From an uncultured Mediterraneibacter sp. (GTDB lineage: Bacteria > Bacillota > Clostridia > Lachnospirales > Lachnospiraceae), in NCBI GenBank assembly GCA_944384505.1, contig CALWTQ010000030.1, forward strand, positions 1-41,807: a stretch of 41,807 nucleotides of DNA. Reading direction: 5' to 3'. Below, in pieces: positions 25,936 through 34,706 of the stretch. The notes below the pieces were generated by a model. It was given only the letters and a program-made list of their open reading frames with translations, had not been told where the DNA came from and did not search any database. The stretch's first letter is position 1. Every line of letters starts with the position of its first letter. The position numbers and the translations under genes were made by a program.

Positions 25936-26679
25936 TCACTGGGACGGCACGAAGCGGATCGACTCTGAATCTCTGGTATAGTTCTCCAGGTGCAGCGTCC
26001 CTGCCGTGTCCGGATAGAGTTCTGCGAGCTTTGCGAGGACCGCTTCTGCCTGCTCCAGCTTTTCTTCATAATTGCCGCTCCCCAGCAAGACCTCCACAAC
26101 TCCGAAATAGATCTGAATATCCCCGTCAGCGCATGCAATCCGGTCAGGGGTCAGATTATACTTTTTCAGGTTCTCCGACACTTCCACGATTTTCTCAAAT
26201 ATGCCGTCGTCCTCCACGGGCAGGGCTTTCCCCACTTCCACCTTTGCAGCGTCAAAATTCAGTCCTTCAATATAAGGAACTCCCTCGATCAGCTTCTTGC
26301 TTCGTAATACAGCTGTACCGCTGCGGTCGAAATACAGATAGTAGTCATTATAGTTTACATAGCCTGCCATTTCTTTCTCCGTCACTGTTATGTGCACGGT
26401 CCAAGGATTTTTCAGAGACACGCTCATGCTCTCCACTCCGGACGGGAGTTCCGGATTTGTGAGATTATACTTTGCCAGAATATAGAGAGTATTAAACGAA
26501 AACCTGTCGTTCTGAATCCATGTTGTAATTGTATTTTCCCCGTAGTACGAGTTGCCCTCGACCTCAAAAGACCGGGCGCGGAACAGGAGCAGCACCGCCA
26601 TGGCCAGTATCACCAGCGCGGCTGCCGCTGTCATGAACATGCGCCATATTTTTCTCTTCCTGCGTTTTTTCTTCTTCAA
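25936..26679 (-). CDS. ftsQ: Cell division protein FtsQ/DivIB
   Basis: A 247-aa bitopic division protein. A very basic cytoplasmic start (KKKKRRKRKIWR) is followed by one membrane helix (about 13-33), then a POTRA-type domain from FEVEGNSYYGENTI. The FtsQ/DivIB beta region includes NPWTVHITVTEKEMAGYV and KKLIEGVPYIEGL. It bridges divisome scaffold and peptidoglycan synthases. The start is TTG (26677-26679) with AGGAGG and a 7-nt spacer. It lies 39 bp after ftsW/spoVE. The stop codon abuts half-repeat E, but the C-terminus shows no obvious truncation. Confidence 0.88.
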   Translation of the reverse strand: MKKKKRRKRKIWRMFMTAAAALVILAMAVLLLFRARSFEVEGNSYYGENTITTWIQNDRFSFNTLYILAKYNLTNPELPSGVESMSVSLKNPWTVHITVTEKEMAGYVNYNDYYLYFDRSGTAVLRSKKLIEGVPYIEGLNFDAAKVEVGKALPVEDDGIFEKIVEVSENLKKYNLTPDRIACADGDIQIYFGVVEVLLGSGNYEEKLEQAEAVLAKLAELYPDTAGTLHLENYTRDSESIRFVPSQ

Positions 26680-26718
26680 TCAAATGCCTCCTATTGTACG
26701 CTATGAACCGTAAGTATA

Positions 26719-27804
26719 TCACTCGGTCAGACTTGATACGCTGAGCACAAGTCCCATTTCCAGAAGGAGGAACACAACAGAAGTTCCTCCGTAGCTGATG
26801 AACGGAAGTGTAATTCCCGTGTTTGGAATGGAGTTTGTCACCACCGCGATATTTAATATTACCTGGATCATCATATGGGCCATGGCCCCGGCGGCAATCA
26901 GCGCTCCAAAAAGATCAGGGGCCTTTGTGGCCGTGACGAAAAACCGCCAGATCAGGATCAGGAACAACAAGATGATGACACCCGCGCCCACAAGTCCAAG
27001 TTCTTCGCAGATAATGGAGAATATCATGTCATTCTGCGCTTCCGGAAGGAATCCGAGTTTCTGAACGCTGCTCCCCAGCCCTCTTCCGAATAGCCCGCCG
27101 CTTCCTATGGCATAAAGCCCCTGGAGAGTCTGATATCCCTTCTCATATTTTTCCGGATGCTGCCAGATAGCGATCCGCTCCAGACGGTAGCTCTCCATCG
27201 CCAGGAATACCGCCAGGAACGCTGCCCCGGCGCTCCCCATCCATATAAACTGAGAATACTTCGGACTGGCCACAAAGATCAGCACCACCGCAATGCCAAG
27301 AATGATTACAGCCGTACTCAAATTGCTGGCCCCCACGAGGCCGGCAACGGGCAGCACGGGCAGCATCATAAGCACAAGTGTCCTGAATTTCCCCATTCTG
27401 CGGGCATTCTTTGTCACAAGACAGGCAAGAAACAGGATGATCGCCACCTTGGCAAACTCTGACGGCTGAAAAGAAAGAGGGCCCAAAGACAGCCATCTTT
27501 TGGACCCGTTATATTCGTCTCCGAAGAGCATGACTGCCACAGACAGCGCAACCGCCGCCAGATACCCGGGTATAGCCAGGGGGATCCACTTATGATAGTC
27601 AATCCGTGCGACAAATATCATACCGGACAGTCCGATCAGAGTGGCAAACCCCTGCTTCTTCAGATAATAAAGCGGATCATTAAATTTCACCCTGCCATTA
27701 TAGGCGCTGGTACTGTAAAGCAGGACCAGGCCGAGCGCCACAAGGACGAGCACCACGGCCAGCATTGTCTCGTCATACCGTCTCTTCTTACCGGAACGCT
27801 CCAA
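26719..27804 (-). CDS. ftsW: SEDS peptidoglycan glycosyltransferase FtsW/SpoVE
   Basis: A 361-aa polytopic SEDS protein that polymerises lipid II with a class B PBP partner. Family motifs are LLYSTSAY, GSKRWLSLGPLSFQPSEFAK, GLYAIGSGGLFGRGLG, PEAQNDMIFSIICEELG and the C-terminal NTGITLPFISYGGTS. Its place after murD matches spoVE of B. subtilis, so it may serve division, sporulation or both. The start is TTG 27804 with GGAG 4 nt upstream; the first ATG is 13 codons later, at the start of helix 1. It is 13 bp from murD. A second SEDS gene lies at 38096-39571. Confidence 0.9.
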   Translation of the reverse strand: MERSGKKRRYDETMLAVVLVLVALGLVLLYSTSAYNGRVKFNDPLYYLKKQGFATLIGLSGMIFVARIDYHKWIPLAIPGYLAAVALSVAVMLFGDEYNGSKRWLSLGPLSFQPSEFAKVAIILFLACLVTKNARRMGKFRTLVLMMLPVLPVAGLVGASNLSTAVIILGIAVVLIFVASPKYSQFIWMGSAGAAFLAVFLAMESYRLERIAIWQHPEKYEKGYQTLQGLYAIGSGGLFGRGLGSSVQKLGFLPEAQNDMIFSIICEELGLVGAGVIILLFLILIWRFFVTATKAPDLFGALIAAGAMAHMMIQVILNIAVVTNSIPNTGITLPFISYGGTSVVFLLLEMGLVLSVSSLTE

Positions 27805-27817
27805 TAAACTCCACTCC

Positions 27818-29191
27818 CTACAGTTGATTTACAAGTTCCCTGAATTTATCTCCGCGTTCTTCATAGTTTTTAAACATTCCCCAGCTCGCGCATGCAGGCG
27901 AAAGGAGCACTGCATCCCCGGGCTGCGCATATTCCACACATTTCTCAAAGGCTTCCTCAAATGTATCCGCCAGCACGATCTCATGAAATCCGTTCTTTTC
28001 GGCGCATTCTGCAATCTTCTCCCGGGTCGCCCCGAGGAGCACCAGCTTCTTTACCTTCCCGTCAAACGCCTGGATCCACTCATCATAGGCAGAATCCTTG
28101 TCATATCCGCCTCCGATGAGCACTGTAGGACGGTTCATAGCCTGGATGCCGCGGATAGCGGCGTCCGGATTCGTCCCCTTAGAATCGTTATAATAGGCAA
28201 CACCGTTTTTCTCAGCCACAAATTCGATTCTGTGCGCTACTCCCTTAAATTCTTTGAGAGTCTTCCGTATTGTATCCATGGGCACACCGTAGGCATAAGC
28301 CATCGCCACAGCTGCCATCGCATTTTCATAATTATGGGTGCCCAGGATCTGCAGTTCGTCCGTCCTGCACACCGGAATTCTTTCGTCTATCCGGCAGATA
28401 ATCCAGCCATCTTCCAGATAAACGCCTCTTTCCAGTTTACGCCGGCTGCTGAAATATAGAACCTGCGGTTTTAAGTTTTCTCCGAAACCGCGCAGCACTT
28501 CATCCTCATAATTGAGCACACACGTCTCATTCTCCGTCTGGTTTTCCGCAATCCGCTCTTTTGCGGCAATATAGGCTTCCATCGTGTGATGCCGGTTCAG
28601 ATGGTCCGGCGTGATGTTAAGAATCGCAGATACCTTCGGGCAGAAACTATGTATAGTCTCAAGCTGAAAACTGCTCATCTCCGCCACAATCACACTGTCT
28701 TTGTCTGTTTCCGGCGCGATATCCGTATATGGAGTCCCGATATTGCCGACCACAAACACATGATCCGCGGCATTTCTCATAATCTCGCCAAGGAGTGAAG
28801 TCGTCGTTGTCTTTCCGTTTGTACCGGTAATTGCAAGAACGTCTCCCTTCCCAGCCGCATAGGCAAGCTCGACCTCTCCCCACACCGGGATGCCTTTCTG
28901 TCTCATCTTCTCCACTACAGGAAGATCTGTGGGCACTCCAGGGCTCATAACAGTCAGAGCGATCTCCTCTAAGATCTCTTCCGGGAAAGCTCCCAGGACA
29001 ATCTGAAGTGGAGCGTCCCCGCTGCATTCCGCCACAATTTCTCTGCGGATCTTTTTAGCATCCAGCTTATCATTCCCATCGTAGAGCACCACTGACGCTC
29101 CCTTTTCCAGCAAAAGACGGCTGGCCGCCTCCCCGCTGATTCCGGATCCGAATACGAGCACCCGTTTTCCGCTTAAATTATTGATATCCAT
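27818..29191 (-). CDS. murD: UDP-N-acetylmuramoylalanine--D-glutamate ligase
   Basis: A 457-aa cytoplasmic Mur ligase adding D-Glu to UDP-MurNAc-L-Ala. The N-terminal UDP-binding Rossmann domain has VLVFGSGISGEAA. The ATP site is ITGTNGKTTT. The central and C-terminal domains show GVAHRIEFV, YNDSKGTNPDA and LLSPACASWGMF. It begins 4 bp after the mraY stop, with only a G-rich run as ribosome site, so translation is probably coupled to mraY. Confidence 0.96.
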   Translation of the reverse strand: MDINNLSGKRVLVFGSGISGEAASRLLLEKGASVVLYDGNDKLDAKKIRREIVAECSGDAPLQIVLGAFPEEILEEIALTVMSPGVPTDLPVVEKMRQKGIPVWGEVELAYAAGKGDVLAITGTNGKTTTTSLLGEIMRNAADHVFVVGNIGTPYTDIAPETDKDSVIVAEMSSFQLETIHSFCPKVSAILNITPDHLNRHHTMEAYIAAKERIAENQTENETCVLNYEDEVLRGFGENLKPQVLYFSSRRKLERGVYLEDGWIICRIDERIPVCRTDELQILGTHNYENAMAAVAMAYAYGVPMDTIRKTLKEFKGVAHRIEFVAEKNGVAYYNDSKGTNPDAAIRGIQAMNRPTVLIGGGYDKDSAYDEWIQAFDGKVKKLVLLGATREKIAECAEKNGFHEIVLADTFEEAFEKCVEYAQPGDAVLLSPACASWGMFKNYEERGDKFRELVNQL

Positions 29192-29195
29192 TGTA

Positions 29196-30152
29196 CTATA
29201 CCCCCATTAACGCGATCAGGCAGAGCAGCGCCGTAATAATGGAAAATACAGCTACTACTCTTGTCTCTGACCATCCGCACAGTTCAAAATGATGGTGGAT
29301 CGGAGCCATTTTAAAGATTCGTTTTCCGCCTGTCTTCTTAAAGTAAGTAACCTGGATCATAACGGACGCCACTTCTGCCAGATAAATAAATCCCACAATA
29401 ATAATAAACAGCGGCATCTGCAGCATATACGCCGTCCCGGCTACGAATCCCCCAAGCGCCAGGGAGCCTGTATCCCCCATAAATACACTGGCCGGATACA
29501 CATTAAAGAGTAAAAAGCCCAGAAGAGCTCCCACTACCGCGCAGGTAACCGGCTCAATGCCGCTCTTCGTCCCCACAGCCACCACGGTAAAAAAGGTCGC
29601 CACGAGCACGGTCACACTGGAGGCAAGACCGTCAAGGCCGTCTGTAAAATTCGTGCCGTTGACTGTCCCGATCACTGCAAAAAACAGTACAGGATACGCC
29701 ACCCAGCCCAGATCCAGGTAATATCCCCCGGAGAAAGGCACCAGCATAGTAAGCGGGATGTCCGCCACCCGCACAAGATAAAATGCAAAAATCGCCGTAA
29801 CTACAATCTGCAGCGCCATCTTCTGCATGGGCATCAGGCCGTCTGACCGTTTAAGCACCACCTTCAGATAATCATCCAGAAAACCGATCAGCCCAAATGC
29901 CACGGTCAGAAACAAAACCGGGACAATCTTCGGATAGTCCTTCACGTAAAAGAGCGATGTTACAATCACCGAAATCAGAATCATAATTCCGCCCATGGTA
30001 GGCGTCCCTGCTTTCTTTAAATGGGACTGCACGCCTTCCACGCGCTCTGTCTGCTTCATCTTCAGCTTCCTTAAAAAAGGAATGACTACAGGTCCCAGCA
30101 CAAGGCTTATGGCAAACGATACCAGAACGGGTATCACTACATGACTACTCAT
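29196..30152 (-). CDS. mraY: Phospho-N-acetylmuramoyl-pentapeptide transferase
   Basis: A 318-aa integral membrane enzyme with about ten helices, transferring phospho-MurNAc-pentapeptide to undecaprenyl phosphate to make lipid I. Motifs are FLDDYLKV (metal-binding Asp pair), NGTNFTDGLDGL, MGDTGSLALGG and the histidine cluster PIHHHFELCGWSE. A GAGGTGG ribosome site precedes the ATG. It sits between a class B PBP gene and murD; murE and murF, often found nearby, are absent here. Confidence 0.97.
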   Translation of the reverse strand: MSSHVVIPVLVSFAISLVLGPVVIPFLRKLKMKQTERVEGVQSHLKKAGTPTMGGIMILISVIVTSLFYVKDYPKIVPVLFLTVAFGLIGFLDDYLKVVLKRSDGLMPMQKMALQIVVTAIFAFYLVRVADIPLTMLVPFSGGYYLDLGWVAYPVLFFAVIGTVNGTNFTDGLDGLASSVTVLVATFFTVVAVGTKSGIEPVTCAVVGALLGFLLFNVYPASVFMGDTGSLALGGFVAGTAYMLQMPLFIIIVGFIYLAEVASVMIQVTYFKKTGGKRIFKMAPIHHHFELCGWSETRVVAVFSIITALLCLIALMGV

Positions 30153-30211
30153 AAATCCACCTCTTCATCTCTTTTGTTTCCCAGAACATCTTATTCAGTA
30201 TAAACCATGAA

Positions 30212-31936
30212 TCAGTTTTTTTCAATCCCGAGATAGGGCAGCACATTGTCGTATATTTCCCGCAGCACAGGCGCGGCGATGGTTCCGCCGTAATATACGC
30301 CCTGGGGATCGTGTATGATCACCATTCCAAGGATCTGAGGATCTTCCGCAGGGGCAAATCCTAAGAAAGAGGCGATATACCGGTTGGCGCTCCTGGGAAG
30401 TGTCTGGGATGTGGCTGTTTTCCCGCCAATGGAATACCCCTCCAGATAAGCGTTTTTCCCGGATCCTTCCGCCACTACGCCCTCTAACAGCTGCCGCATT
30501 GTCTCCGACGTTTCTTTTGATACAATCCCGCTCTCCGTCTCATATTTCAGCTCCTCGATGACCTCTCCGTTTCCGTCCAGCACCGCCTTCGCCACATGGG
30601 GCGTGACCCGCACGCCGCCGTTTACGATAGAGCTGACTGTCACCGCCATCTGGATCGGCGTGACCTGGAAGGACTGGCCGAATGTCATAGTGGCAAGCTC
30701 CACCAGCCCAATATCCTCTTTCTTATGCATGATCGTCCCGGCCTCTCCGGGAAGGTCAATATTTGTCAGGCTGAACAGTCCGAACTGGCCAAAATAATCA
30801 TAGAACTTCTCCGCTCCCAGCCTCAGCCCGATATCCATAAACACCGGGTTGCAGGAATTCTGGATTCCCTGGACAAAAGTCTCCTGCCCGTGCCCGCCCA
30901 CTTTATGGCACCGGATCCTGCGGTCTTCCACCACCCGGTATCCCGGACAGTAAAAGGTGTCGTCAAGAGAAACCACGCCCTCCTCCAGACATGCGGACGC
31001 CGTGATAATCTTAAAGATAGATCCCGGCTCATAAGTATCGTTAATGCACCGGTTTCTCCACATCTGGTTCAGAGCGTCCTGCAGTTCCTCATCGGATAAG
31101 CTGTCCGCGTCCGTCCCGTCATTAAGCTCATAGGGATCATTCAGGTTGAATTCCGGCACATTTACCATTGCGTAAATCTCCCCGTTCTGCGGATTCATAA
31201 GCAGGATCGAAACCGCCTCAGCCTGCTTCTCCTCCATCACATTCATCGCGGCCTGCTCACAGTAGGCCTGGATATTGTAGTCCAGAGTCACCTGAACCGT
31301 ATTCCCTGCCACAGGCTCGATCCGATCCTCCGCCACACCTTCAAGCTCAATCCCGCGGGCGTCTGTCACTGTAAGTATTGTTCCGTTCGTTCCTTTTAAG
31401 TATTCTTCATATTTCACTTCCAGCCCGATAATTCCCTGATTGTCGCCGCCTGTAAATCCCAGCACTCTGGACGCAAGCTCATCATAAGGATAATATCTTT
31501 TATAGTCCTCGTCCACTTTCACTCCGGCCAGGTCAAGCTCACGGATCCGGTCCCCGGTCTCCTTGTCGACATTTGTCCGTATTTTCTCCATGGACGAGAC
31601 TTTCTCCACTTTCTTTCTTACTTCCGCTTCCTCCATCTCCAGTTCCCGGCAAAGCGCTTCTATGACCTGCTCCGGATCCTCAATCTGGCTGTGGATCACG
31701 GAAATCGTACACACTGTCCGGTTCGTGGCCAGCACCACCCCGTTCCGGTCCACGATTTCTCCCCGCGCAGCCTTGATCTCTCTCTCTCTCTCGTGTAGAT
31801 CCTGTGCCAGCTCCTGATAATACCGGGCGTCAAATATCATCAGATAGACAAGCCGCCCGATCAGAGCCAGAAGAACTGCTGCCGCACACAAGAACACAAT
31901 CAGTATTTTCTTCTTATTGTATGTCTTATTCTTCAT
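30212..31936 (-). CDS. Class B penicillin-binding protein, SpoVD-like, with KTA in place of KTG
   Basis: A 574-aa class B transpeptidase. A membrane anchor (about 10-32) is followed by the dimerisation/pedestal region (ARGEIVDRNGVVLATN, LGFTGGDNQGIIGLE). The penicillin-binding domain has Ser306 in SIFK (306-309), SCN (361-363) and KTA (506-508) where the family normally has KTG. It lacks the C-terminal PASTA domain of B. subtilis SpoVD, but the position after the first PBP and before mraY matches spoVD. No Shine-Dalgarno is visible; a long hairpin ends 6 nt before the ATG. It could serve cortex synthesis or vegetative division. Confidence 0.88.
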   Translation of the reverse strand: MKNKTYNKKKILIVFLCAAAVLLALIGRLVYLMIFDARYYQELAQDLHEREREIKAARGEIVDRNGVVLATNRTVCTISVIHSQIEDPEQVIEALCRELEMEEAEVRKKVEKVSSMEKIRTNVDKETGDRIRELDLAGVKVDEDYKRYYPYDELASRVLGFTGGDNQGIIGLEVKYEEYLKGTNGTILTVTDARGIELEGVAEDRIEPVAGNTVQVTLDYNIQAYCEQAAMNVMEEKQAEAVSILLMNPQNGEIYAMVNVPEFNLNDPYELNDGTDADSLSDEELQDALNQMWRNRCINDTYEPGSIFKIITASACLEEGVVSLDDTFYCPGYRVVEDRRIRCHKVGGHGQETFVQGIQNSCNPVFMDIGLRLGAEKFYDYFGQFGLFSLTNIDLPGEAGTIMHKKEDIGLVELATMTFGQSFQVTPIQMAVTVSSIVNGGVRVTPHVAKAVLDGNGEVIEELKYETESGIVSKETSETMRQLLEGVVAEGSGKNAYLEGYSIGGKTATSQTLPRSANRYIASFLGFAPAEDPQILGMVIIHDPQGVYYGGTIAAPVLREIYDNVLPYLGIEKN

Positions 31937-31942
31937 ATTAAT

Positions 31943-31994
31943 ATAACCCCGCAGAAGATGTTGTTACAGCTTATTACATCTTTTGCGGGGTTAT
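31943..31994 (-). other. Strong hairpin directly before the SpoVD-like start codon
   Basis: An 18-bp stem with one mismatch (31943-31960 with 31977-31994) and a 16-nt loop fills the 69-bp gap between the two class B PBP genes. On the coding strand it is followed by TATTAAT and the ATG, without a proper U-tract. It may reduce expression of the downstream gene, hide its initiation region, or stabilise the upstream message end. Confidence 0.75.
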
Positions 31995-32005
31995 TCATCT
32001 TTTCC

Positions 32006-34060
32006 TTATTCTATTGTGCTGCCGGTTGCCCAGTCATCCAGATCCGGATCATAGTTCTCATCAATATAGGAACCGTCCGGATTGTCATAAGTTTCTTCAT
32101 AGTTCGCGTCATAATTCGTGTATTCTGTGTCTCCGAAGTTCTGCCCCTCCGTCTGAGCGGACTGCCCGCTCTCCGCAATCGTTGTAATCCCAAGATACGG
32201 GAAGGCTTCTGCCATGATCTTCTGGCTCAGATTCAGTACAAGTGAACTGTCGTCCCCGCCTTGATAGGGTTCATCAATCACTACATAAATCACGATCTCC
32301 GGATTTTCCTGAGGCGCGTACCCGATAAAGGAGAGCACGTACTGGCCGTCTGTCCTCGGCAGCTTCTCCGCTGTACCGGTCTTCCCGCCGATATCATATC
32401 CTTCAACCTGCGCTCTCTGTCCGGTTCCGTAGTCCAGCACGGCCTTCATATACTTCTTCACCATGTCTGACGTCTCTGACGATACAGTTTTGCGCAGAAG
32501 CACCGGATCCCTGGTTTCAATCACATTCCCGTTCTCATCCTGGATCTGCCTTACTACATGCGGTTCATAATAGTATCCTCCATTGATCAGAGAACAGAAG
32601 GCCGCCGCCATCTGCGTCATGGTAACATTAAAGTTCTGACCAAAAGAATTTGTTGCCAGATCCAGCTCTGTCATATTCTCCGGATCATAGAGCAGCCCCG
32701 CTGTATATGCCTCTCCCGGAAGGTCAATGCCGGTATATTCCCCAAAGCCGAAGATATGCTGATACCGGACAAAATTATCCGCCCCAATCACAGATGACAT
32801 ATCCATCAGAGCCACATTGCAGGAATTGGCAATGGCGTCCTGGACTGTCTCCGTCCCGTGCCCGTCCTCATAGTGGCAGGAAACCTCTATGCCCAGTACA
32901 TTCTTGCTTCCTCCGCAGTAGTACGTCTCATTTCCGGTGAGGGTTCCTGTTTCCAGACCTGCGGCCACGGTAAACGGCTTCATGGTAGAGCCCGGTTCAA
33001 AAGCGTCACTGACGCAGAAGTTGCGCCACAGGTCATTCAGGGCCGCCACTTCCTTCTCTTCATCCGACATCTCATTCCATTCCTCTTCATCATACAGCTC
33101 GGCTACTTCCTCTATCTTCTTTTCCCAGGTTATATCCGAGTATACCACAGAGGTATCTCTGGGATCGTTCAGGTCAAAGTTCGGATAGGAAGCTTCCGCC
33201 AGGATCTCGCCTGTATTCGGATTCATGATGATCACCGCAGTGTTCTTGCTCCCCAGGTTTTCATCGTCCCCCTGATTTTCATTAAACTCCAGAATTGCCC
33301 GCTCCACAATATTCTGCAGGGTCACGTCAATGGTAGACACCACTGTATTCCCGTTTTTTGCCGGTTTTACCGTGCGCTCGACAGAAGAGTCCTCGTCAAA
33401 ATATCCGTACTCTCTTCCGTCCGTCCCATTCAGCACACTGTTATACGCGCTCTCAATCCCCAGCGCTCCGACATTTCCGTCATTGCTGAATCCGATCAGG
33501 TCGCTTGCCATGGTGCCGTAAGGATACGTTCTGTTATAATCATCCTCAAGCCACACACCCATGACATTTGGATAGTTCTCATCATCTTCATCAATCTCAT
33601 TAAACTTCTGTGCCGTCTCATAATCAATCCCATGGGCCAGTATCTCATACTGACTGTCCGGATTTTCCTCGATCAGCGCGTCCACAACGTTCCCTTCAAT
33701 ATCAAAGCACTCTTTGAGAACTTCCTTGGTCGGCTCAATGTACTCGTCCTTGTCCGTCATAACCTTTATGTCAAGAATTACATTATATACGCGCTCGCTG
33801 GTCGCAATCTTCGTGCCGTTCCGGTCTACGATATCCCCCCGTTTAAACGCGATCGTTCTGCTGTTATAGTTCTGCTGATCCAGTACGGTCTTCGTATACT
33901 GGCTCCCCCTGGTCGCATTGATGATCGTGATTCTCCCTATAAGAAAAACAAAAACCAGTATCACTGCCATAAACAGCATTACCAGCTTTCGTTGCATCCT
34001 GACCGGGAATCTTTTTGTCAAAAATCCAAATCTGTTCTTTCTTCTCTTTCTTGATGCCAT
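32006..34060 (-). CDS. ftsI: Class B penicillin-binding protein, FtsI/PBP2B type
   Basis: A 684-aa septal transpeptidase. A basic cytoplasmic head, one membrane helix (about 25-46), the pedestal region with RGDIVDRNGTKIATS, and a transpeptidase domain with Ser358 in STMK (358-361), SCN (413-415) and KTG (560-562). It carries a ~50-residue acidic, Tyr/Asp/Asn-rich tail after YLGITTIAESG and has no PASTA domain. Its place right after ftsL matches pbpB/ftsI. AAGGA overlaps the ftsL stop codon, 11 bp upstream, suggesting coupled translation. Confidence 0.93.
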   Translation of the reverse strand: MASRKRRKNRFGFLTKRFPVRMQRKLVMLFMAVILVFVFLIGRITIINATRGSQYTKTVLDQQNYNSRTIAFKRGDIVDRNGTKIATSERVYNVILDIKVMTDKDEYIEPTKEVLKECFDIEGNVVDALIEENPDSQYEILAHGIDYETAQKFNEIDEDDENYPNVMGVWLEDDYNRTYPYGTMASDLIGFSNDGNVGALGIESAYNSVLNGTDGREYGYFDEDSSVERTVKPAKNGNTVVSTIDVTLQNIVERAILEFNENQGDDENLGSKNTAVIIMNPNTGEILAEASYPNFDLNDPRDTSVVYSDITWEKKIEEVAELYDEEEWNEMSDEEKEVAALNDLWRNFCVSDAFEPGSTMKPFTVAAGLETGTLTGNETYYCGGSKNVLGIEVSCHYEDGHGTETVQDAIANSCNVALMDMSSVIGADNFVRYQHIFGFGEYTGIDLPGEAYTAGLLYDPENMTELDLATNSFGQNFNVTMTQMAAAFCSLINGGYYYEPHVVRQIQDENGNVIETRDPVLLRKTVSSETSDMVKKYMKAVLDYGTGQRAQVEGYDIGGKTGTAEKLPRTDGQYVLSFIGYAPQENPEIVIYVVIDEPYQGGDDSSLVLNLSQKIMAEAFPYLGITTIAESGQSAQTEGQNFGDTEYTNYDANYEETYDNPDGSYIDENYDPDLDDWATGSTIE

Positions 34061-34071
34061 ATTATAGTTCC

Positions 34072-34620
34072 TTATTTTGATACATCACTCGACTTGGCGA
34101 GCACTCCGCTCTCCGGAATATCGCTGTACTGCTTCACGTACTCCCCGGACGGGCTGTCGTACTCGATCACCGTCCCCTGCGAAGCATACACCATTCCCAT
34201 CTCGTTCATCGCGCGGTCGCGCACGGTCTCAAGATTGACCGAATCCGCAGCTGCGTTATAAGCGGTATTGTTCGCCTCTGTCAGGTCAGCCAGCTGCTTC
34301 TGCAGCGCGGTTACATTCTCAGAACGGCTCACCACTTCTGACTGCAGGCTCAGATACATAATACATACAAGCACCGCACAGGCCGCTGCCGCTGCCAGGA
34401 AAACTGCGTATGCCGGGCTGATACGCATAGCCCGGTTCCTGTTTCTGACCACCTGACGGCTCACCTGCTTTTTTACGCGCTCCGGACGTTTCTTCGGCGC
34501 TCTCTCGGGAAGTGCCTCCGCCTGGCGCACTGCATTTCCATATACATAGAACTGGCTGTAATCTCTTCCTCTGTCAAGACCGGATGTTCTTCTGTGATAT
34601 GTCCTGTACCCTGATGCCAT
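34072..34620 (-). CDS. ftsL: FtsL-like septum protein
   Basis: A 182-aa bitopic protein. A ~68-residue Arg-rich cytoplasmic region (PKKRPERVKKQVSRQVVRNRNR) precedes one membrane helix at about 70-91. A coiled-coil leucine-zipper region follows (SRSENVTALQKQLADLTEANN), then ETVRDRAMNEMGMVYASQGTV, typical of FtsL/DivIC. The assignment rests on this layout and on its place between rsmH and ftsI; FtsL sequences are poorly conserved. AAGGAG precedes the ATG by about 9 nt. Confidence 0.8.
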   Translation of the reverse strand: MASGYRTYHRRTSGLDRGRDYSQFYVYGNAVRQAEALPERAPKKRPERVKKQVSRQVVRNRNRAMRISPAYAVFLAAAAACAVLVCIMYLSLQSEVVSRSENVTALQKQLADLTEANNTAYNAAADSVNLETVRDRAMNEMGMVYASQGTVIEYDSPSGEYVKQYSDIPESGVLAKSSDVSK

Positions 34621-34706
34621 TGCGAATGCTCCTTTCCCCTGTCTGCTCTTCCGGCCGGGCTCTCCCCTTCCCGGCGGGAAACATATTTTAAAATACTCCC
34701 TGATTC

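Noticed and set aside
25785-26138. 117-aa minus-strand ORF spanning half-repeat E and the end of ftsQ
   Set aside because: Out of frame with the clearly conserved FtsQ and built partly from repeat sequence.
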